This document shows positions 5,579 to 9,207 of a stretch of DNA of 9,207 nt, piece after piece. The notes under the pieces are model-generated. The model did not search any database, was not told the DNA's origin, and saw only the letters and a list, made by a program, of their open reading frames with translations. A program made the position numbers and the translations under genes. Position 1 is the first letter of the stretch. Every line of letters begins with the position of its first letter. Source of the DNA: Pseudomonadota bacterium (lineage in GTDB: Bacteria > Pseudomonadota > Alphaproteobacteria > Rhizobiales > Rhizobiaceae); contig JAEYXI010000549.1 in the NCBI GenBank assembly GCA_023428515.1, forward strand, positions 1 through 9,207, in the 5' to 3' direction.

Positions 5579-7258
5579 ATGGCCAAGAAAGCTCCAGACA
5601 TACTGCGCATAGCAGTCGCCCAACTCAACCCGATCGTCGGCGACATCGCCGGCAACCTCGCCAAGGCGCGGGAAGCAAGAGCGGATGCCGCACGGCAGGG
5701 CGCGGACCTCATCCTTTTCACCGAGCTTTTCATCGCCGGCTACCCGCCGGAAGACCTCGTGTTGAAGCCAGCCTTCGTCGCGGCCTGCGAGCGCGCGGTC
5801 GGCGAGTTCGCAGCGGATACTGCTGATGGCGGCCCGGGGGTGATCATCGGGACGCCGCTCAAGCGCAAGAGCGGCGTCCATAATTCCATCGTCGTCGCGG
5901 ACGCAGGCAAGGTCATTGCCGAGCGTTTCAAGCTCGACCTGCCGAACTATGGCGAGTTCGACGAGAAGCGCGTGTTCCAGGCGGGCCCCGACATGCCCGG
6001 GCCGGTCAATTTCCGGGGCGTCCGGCTAGGAATCCCGGTCTGCGAGGACATTTGGGGTGAACTCGGCGTCTGCGAGACCCTGGCGGAGAGCGGGGCAGAA
6101 ATCCTGCTGGTGCCGAACGGCTCGCCTTACTATCGCGGCAAGGTCGACGTGCGCCAGCAGGTGGTCATCAAGCAGGTGGTCGAGACAGGCCTGCCGATGC
6201 TCTATGCCAACCAGCTCGGCGGGCAGGACGAACTGGTTTTCGACGGCGCGTCGTTCGGCATCCAGGCCGACAGGTCGCTCGCCTTCCAGATGAGCCAGTT
6301 CGAGGAAACGCTTGTCGTCACCGAATGGAAGCGCAAGGGCGAGACATGGGTTTGCGTCGACGGGCCGATGTCGAAGATTCCCGAGAAGGAAGAGGCGGAC
6401 TACCGCGCCTGCATGCTCGGGCTGCGCGACTATGTGAACAAGAACGGCTTCAAGAACGTCGTGCTTGGCCTCTCGGGCGGCATCGATTCCGCCATCTGTG
6501 CGGCGCTCGCGGTTGACGCGCTGGGCGAGGAGCGGCTGCGCGCCGTCATGATGCCCTACAAATACACGTCGAAGGATTCGCTGAAGGACGCCGAGGATTG
6601 CGCCCGCGCGCTTGGCTGCCGCTATGACATCGTGCCGATCTTCGAACCGGTCGAAGGTTTTTCGCACGCGCTGACGCAGCTCTTTGAAGGCACCAAGGAA
6701 GGCATCACCGAGGAGAATCTGCAGAGCCGCGCGCGCGGCACGATCCTGATGGCGATCTCCAACAAGTTTGGCTCGATGGTCGTCACCACCGGCAACAAGA
6801 GCGAGATGTCGGTCGGCTACGCCACGCTCTACGGCGACATGAATGGCGGCTTCAATCCAATCAAGGACCTGTACAAGATGCAGGTCTATGCGCTTTCCGC
6901 CTGGCGCAACACGACGGTGCCGCCCGGCGCGCTTGGGCCCTCGGGCGAGGTGATCCCGAAAAACATCATCGACAAGGCGCCTTCCGCGGAATTGCGCGAA
7001 AACCAGACCGACCAGGATTCGCTTCCGCCATATCCGGTGCTGGACGACATCCTCGAATGCCTGGTCGAGAACGAGATGGGCGTCGACGAGATCGTCAAGC
7101 GCGGACACGATCGCGCGACGGTCGCGCGTGTCGAGCACCTGCTCTACATCGCCGAATACAAGCGGCGGCAGGCGGCGCCCGGCGTGAAGATCACCAGGAA
7201 AAATTTTGGGCGCGACCGGCGCTATCCGATCACCAACCGGTTTCGGGACGGAAAATAG
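5579..7258 (+). CDS. nadE: Glutamine-dependent NAD(+) synthetase
   Basis: The product is 559 aa. It carries out the last step of NAD synthesis: amidation of deamido-NAD (NaAD) with ATP, using ammonia cut from glutamine. The N-terminal nitrilase-fold glutaminase domain (about 9-250) shows the triad Glu49 (LFTELFIAGYPPEDL), Lys118 (KLDLPNYGEFDEKR) and Cys155 (IPVCEDIWGE). The C-terminal synthetase domain (about 280-550) has the ATP-pyrophosphatase P-loop SGGIDS (299-304), then AVMMPYKYTSKDS, NLQSRARGTILMAISNK, TTGNKSEMSVGYATLYGDMNGGFNPIKDLYK and the C-terminal KITRKNFGRDRRYPITNRF. Length fits the bacterial two-domain type. ATG 5579 is chosen by homology to the usual N-terminus (LRIAVAQLNPIVGD). 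It lacks a clear Shine-Dalgarno, and an in-frame TTG lies at 5543. A GNAT gene follows 18 bp after the stop, probably co-transcribed. Confidence 0.97.
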   Translation: MAKKAPDILRIAVAQLNPIVGDIAGNLAKAREARADAARQGADLILFTELFIAGYPPEDLVLKPAFVAACERAVGEFAADTADGGPGVIIGTPLKRKSGVHNSIVVADAGKVIAERFKLDLPNYGEFDEKRVFQAGPDMPGPVNFRGVRLGIPVCEDIWGELGVCETLAESGAEILLVPNGSPYYRGKVDVRQQVVIKQVVETGLPMLYANQLGGQDELVFDGASFGIQADRSLAFQMSQFEETLVVTEWKRKGETWVCVDGPMSKIPEKEEADYRACMLGLRDYVNKNGFKNVVLGLSGGIDSAICAALAVDALGEERLRAVMMPYKYTSKDSLKDAEDCARALGCRYDIVPIFEPVEGFSHALTQLFEGTKEGITEENLQSRARGTILMAISNKFGSMVVTTGNKSEMSVGYATLYGDMNGGFNPIKDLYKMQVYALSAWRNTTVPPGALGPSGEVIPKNIIDKAPSAELRENQTDQDSLPPYPVLDDILECLVENEMGVDEIVKRGHDRATVARVEHLLYIAEYKRRQAAPGVKITRKNFGRDRRYPITNRFRDGK

Positions 7259-7276
7259 CATCTCGCTGGCAAACCC

Positions 7277-7687
7277 ATGGAAATCTCGCATGACCCTGCA
7301 CGGCTGGACTTCCAGGCGACCTCCGATCTGCTGAAGGACAGTTATTGGGGCGGCCAGCGCACGGACGAGATCAACCGGCGCGCCTTCGAGAATTCGGTCT
7401 GCGCCATTGCACTGATCGATGGGGAGCAGGTGGGTTTCGCTCGTGCCTCCGGCGACCGCGCCGTGTTCGCACGCATCTCCGACGTGATCGTCTGGCCTGA
7501 ACATCGCGGCAAGGGCATTGGCAAGGCGCTGGTCCAGGCGCTGCTGGATCATCCGGAACTCGCCTCCGTGCAGACCTGGATGCTGAATACGTCCGACGCT
7601 CATGGCCTCTACAGGCGTTTTGGCTTCCAGCCGGTGAGCGACGGCTATGAGATGCGGTTCGACCGGCGTGCGGCCATCGGCGGGTGA
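7277..7687 (+). CDS. GNAT family N-acetyltransferase
   Basis: The product is 136 aa. It transfers an acetyl group from acetyl-CoA to an unknown amine. The core is complete: beta strands around FARISDVIVWPEHRG (64-78), the pyrophosphate-binding motif A R-G-K-G-I-G-K-A (77-84) and motif B with DAHGLYRRFGFQPV (107-120), where Tyr112 sits at the usual catalytic position. An early SYWGGQRTDEINRRAFENS stretch (22-40) resembles the small GNAT subgroup typically 130-140 aa long. The ATG lies 18 bp after the nadE stop with no obvious terminator between, so it is likely the distal gene of a nadE transcript. The Shine-Dalgarno is weak, consistent with translational reinitiation. The substrate cannot be predicted. 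Confidence 0.92.
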   Translation: MEISHDPARLDFQATSDLLKDSYWGGQRTDEINRRAFENSVCAIALIDGEQVGFARASGDRAVFARISDVIVWPEHRGKGIGKALVQALLDHPELASVQTWMLNTSDAHGLYRRFGFQPVSDGYEMRFDRRAAIGG

Positions 7688-7705
7688 CAGGGGTCATTTC
7701 CGGGG

Positions 7706-7734
7706 TTGGCGAAACGGAAATGCTTGGTTATAAG
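7706..7734 (+). promoter_or_regulatory. Housekeeping-type promoter for ABC-exporter leader transcript
   Basis: TTGGCG (7706-7711), a 17-bp spacer and TATAAG (7729-7734) give a good sigma-70-like promoter, the best in the window. Transcription would start near 7741, about 27 nt before the leader ORF at 7768 and about 200 nt before the ABC exporter ATG. It begins 18 bp after the GNAT stop. Confidence 0.6.
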
Positions 7735-7755
7735 CGCTGACCTCGATCCTCGAAC

Positions 7756-7792
7756 AGGGAGGTCTGAATGCTAGAATTTTTCGTCGCCTCCC
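7756..7792 (+). promoter_or_regulatory. Leader ORF Shine-Dalgarno with complementary anti-SD inside the ORF
   Basis: GGGAGG (7757-7762) is exactly complementary to CCTCCC (7787-7792), giving a 6-bp GC-rich stem (plus a possible U-G pair 7763/7786) with a loop of about 23 nt holding the ATG. A second short hairpin, TCCGG-CTT-CCGGA (7797-7809), follows directly. The pairing could lower or switch translation of the leader ORF. It is seen as complementarity only. Confidence 0.4.
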
Positions 7793-7827
7793 AGGGTCCG
7801 GCTTCCGGAAACGCTCCGAACAGCTGA
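7768..7827 (+). CDS. Candidate 19-codon leader ORF upstream of ABC exporter
   Basis: ATG 7768 to TGA 7825-7827 encodes MLEFFVASQGPASGNAPNS, with no known similarity that I recognise. Support comes from position, not composition. A near-consensus Shine-Dalgarno, AGGGAGGT (7756-7763), lies four bases before the ATG, and a well-formed promoter lies upstream. This is a stronger ribosome site than that of the exporter itself, which has only AGG at 7931-7933. The ORF ends 112 bp before the exporter ATG and is in a different frame (7768 versus 7940), so it is not a mis-started N-terminus. It could be a regulatory leader peptide, a small functional peptide, or a remnant. Confidence 0.5.
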   Translation: MLEFFVASQGPASGNAPNS

Positions 7828-7831
7828 ACCC

Positions 7832-7848
7832 AGCGCCTCCTTGGCGCT
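7832..7848 (+). repeat. Hairpin after leader ORF stop
   Basis: AGCGCC (7832-7837), TCCTT loop and GGCGCT (7843-7848) form a 6-bp perfect GC-rich stem starting 5 nt after the leader stop codon. No T-run follows, so it is not an intrinsic terminator by itself. The loop region, GCCTCCTT, is also anti-Shine-Dalgarno-like and could compete for the GGGAGG at 7757-7762. Confidence 0.45.
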
Positions 7849-7911
7849 ATCCCATCGCGGCATCTCCTGACGACCGATCGCTGCGAATCTCTCAATTCTG
7901 ATTTTCGAGGA

Positions 7912-7931
7912 TGGCATCCGACTGGATGCCA
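7912..7931 (+). promoter_or_regulatory. Perfect 8-bp inverted repeat just before ABC exporter start
   Basis: TGGCATCC (7912-7919), GACT, GGATGCCA (7924-7931) form a 20-bp palindrome with a 4-nt centre, ending 8 bases before ATG 7940. As DNA it fits an operator for a dimeric regulator, but it lies about 170 bp after the inferred transcript start, which is far for a classical repressor site. As RNA it is a stable hairpin abutting the exporter ribosome site; the only AGG (7931-7933) touches the stem. The left arm GGCATC recurs at 7859-7864, so an alternative pairing with the right arm GATGCC (7925-7930) exists. Confidence 0.55.
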
Positions 7932-7939
7932 GGCACACC

Positions 7940-9207
7940 ATGTCTCGTTTTCGTTTCGACTTGCGCGGCGGCGCCTTCCGCAGCGTTCTCGGATTCACCT
8001 GGCTGCATTGGCGGCGGCAGCCGGTGCGGCTGACGCTTATCGTGGCGGCTTTTCTCCTCGCTACGCTCGCCGACGTGCTGACGCCGCTTTACGCGGGCCG
8101 GTTGGTCGACGCCGTCGCAAGTGGCAATGCCTCCGAAGCGGCCGCCTGGAATGCGGCGGTCATGGCGTTCGCCTGGCTGATCGGGCTTGCCATAGGGGCG
8201 CTGTTTCTCAGGCATGTCGGGTTCACGGGTATCATCGACCTCACATTGAAGATGATGGCCGATATCGGGTCGGACGCCTTCCACCGCGTGCAACGCTTCT
8301 CGACCGACTGGCATGCCAACAGCTTCGCCGGCTCGACCGTGCGCAAGATCACCCGCGGCATGTGGGCGCTCGACCTCTTGAACGACACGATCCTGATGGC
8401 GCTCCTGCCGTCGCTGGTCATGCTGATCGGCTCGACTGTGCTCTTCGGTCTGACTTGGCCGATGATGGGTGTGATCGTCGCCATCGGCTCGCTTGCTTAT
8501 ATCTGCCTGACTGTAGCGCTGTCGCTCGGCTATGTCGCACCGGCGGCGCGGCTCGGCAATGCGTGGGACACCAAGCTCGGTGGTGCGCTGGCTGACGCTG
8601 TAAGCTGCAACGCGGTGGTGAAAGCTTTCGGCGCGGAAGCCCGTGAGGATCACCGTTTCGCCAGGGTCGTCGCCAAATGGCGCAGCCGTACGCGGCGGAC
8701 CTGGACACGCGGCACGGTCAACGGCACGACACAGGGCGCGACGCTGCTTCTCATGCGCGTGGCCATCATCGGCTTCGCGCTGTTCCTGTGGTCGAACGGA
8801 CAGGCGGGCGCAGGCGACATCACCTTCGTGCTCACCTCGTTCTTCCTGCTGCAGGGATATCTGCGCGACATCGGCCAGCACATCCGCAATCTCCAGCGTT
8901 CGGTGAACGACATGGAAGAGTTGGTCGAAATGCAGGCGCAGCCGCATGGCGTCGCTGACCGGCCCGGTGCCGGCCCGATCCGCATCGGCAGTGGCGGCAT
9001 CGAGTTCGAGAACGTCACCTTCCACTACGGCAACCATCTCACGCCGCTCTACCGTGACTTCTCGGTGTCGATCCGTCCGGGCGAACGCGTCGGCCTCGTC
9101 GGCCATTCCGGCTCTGGCAAGACGACCTTCGTCAAGCTGATCCAACGGCGCTACGACGTGAACCAGGGCCGCATCCTGATCGACGGGCAGAACATCGCCG
9201 ACGCAAG
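7940..9207 (+). CDS. ABC exporter, fused permease and ATPase (MsbA-like type IV), 3' end cut by window
   Basis: 422 codons are visible and the frame is still open at the window end. The protein carries a six-helix transmembrane domain (helices at about 31-51, 73-93, 150-171, 174-195, 266-285, 292-310) followed by a nucleotide-binding domain. In the latter, the A-loop Tyr is in VTFHYGN (359-365) and Walker A is GHSGSGKTT (388-396, Lys394). The LSGGQ signature, Walker B and H-loop lie beyond the window. Half-transporters of this type dimerise in the inner membrane and export lipids, drugs or peptides using ATP; the substrate is not predictable here. ATG 7940 is the only sensible start (MSRFRFDLRGG) and has a weak Shine-Dalgarno. 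A structured leader with its own promoter and small ORF precedes it, suggesting dedicated post-initiation control. Confidence 0.94.
   Translation, partial: MSRFRFDLRGGAFRSVLGFTWLHWRRQPVRLTLIVAAFLLATLADVLTPLYAGRLVDAVASGNASEAAAWNAAVMAFAWLIGLAIGALFLRHVGFTGIIDLTLKMMADIGSDAFHRVQRFSTDWHANSFAGSTVRKITRGMWALDLLNDTILMALLPSLVMLIGSTVLFGLTWPMMGVIVAIGSLAYICLTVALSLGYVAPAARLGNAWDTKLGGALADAVSCNAVVKAFGAEAREDHRFARVVAKWRSRTRRTWTRGTVNGTTQGATLLLMRVAIIGFALFLWSNGQAGAGDITFVLTSFFLLQGYLRDIGQHIRNLQRSVNDMEELVEMQAQPHGVADRPGAGPIRIGSGGIEFENVTFHYGNHLTPLYRDFSVSIRPGERVGLVGHSGSGKTTFVKLIQRRYDVNQGRILIDGQNIADA

Noticed and set aside
6026..7603. Minus-strand open frame of about 525 codons opposite nadE
   Set aside because: It lies antisense to the fully recognisable NadE synthetase domain and runs into the GNAT gene; its low-complexity His/Arg/Asp-rich translation is typical of a shadow frame.
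7832..7848. AGCGCC/GGCGCT hairpin as an intrinsic terminator after the leader ORF
   Set aside because: No run of T follows the stem (ATCCCATCG), so it was kept only as a possible attenuation element.
7892..9145. Minus-strand open frame of about 417 codons opposite the ABC exporter
   Set aside because: The plus strand encodes a complete transmembrane domain and Walker A, while the antisense translation is charged and motif-free.

Overview
The window looks like chromosomal DNA from a high-GC alphaproteobacterium. The closest fit is the Hyphomicrobiales (a Mesorhizobium/Phyllobacteriaceae-like genome). This rests on codon use, the plant-type (class II) DAHP synthase, the two-domain glutamine-dependent NAD synthetase and the overall style of the proteins. 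The organism is an inference from protein resemblance, not from a search. Both window edges cut genes: the 3' part of a class II DAHP synthase on the left and the 5' part of an ABC exporter on the right.

Layout. Positions 1-559 (+) hold the end of DAHP synthase, closed by a very strong hairpin terminator (581-610) that also faces the converging toxin gene. Positions 682-1795 (-) hold a Xre/RES toxin-antitoxin module of the MbcTA/ParST class: antitoxin first, toxin second, overlapping by about 41 bp. A perfect palindrome lies over the antitoxin start. Positions 1865-2938 (-) hold a GGDEF diguanylate cyclase with a helical N-terminal half and an imperfect inhibitory site. A 334-bp non-coding stretch separates it from a divergent GFA/CENP-V family zinc protein (3273-3692, +) and a small membrane diacylglycerol kinase, DgkA (3792-4151, +). 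DgkA converges on a DUF1003 membrane protein (4148-4717, -) so tightly that both stop codons sit in one CTAG tetranucleotide.

A DNA-3-methyladenine glycosylase I-like protein (4790-5503, +), NAD synthetase NadE (5579-7258, +) and a GNAT acetyltransferase (7277-7687, +) follow head to tail. They are probably partly co-transcribed. Positions 7688-7939 form a structured leader: a good promoter (TTGGCG-17-TATAAG), a 19-codon leader ORF with a near-perfect Shine-Dalgarno, an internal CCTCCC that can pair with that Shine-Dalgarno, a further hairpin, and a perfect 8-bp inverted repeat ending 8 bp before the start of an ABC exporter (7940 to the window end).

Most of the window is housekeeping or ordinary accessory content. 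The least conventional parts are the ABC-exporter leader, which looks like a leader-peptide or attenuation-type control region, and the antitoxin start palindrome, where one inverted repeat may serve both as a DNA operator and as an mRNA hairpin hiding the Shine-Dalgarno. I see no CRISPR array, tRNA, rRNA, insertion sequence or prophage genes.
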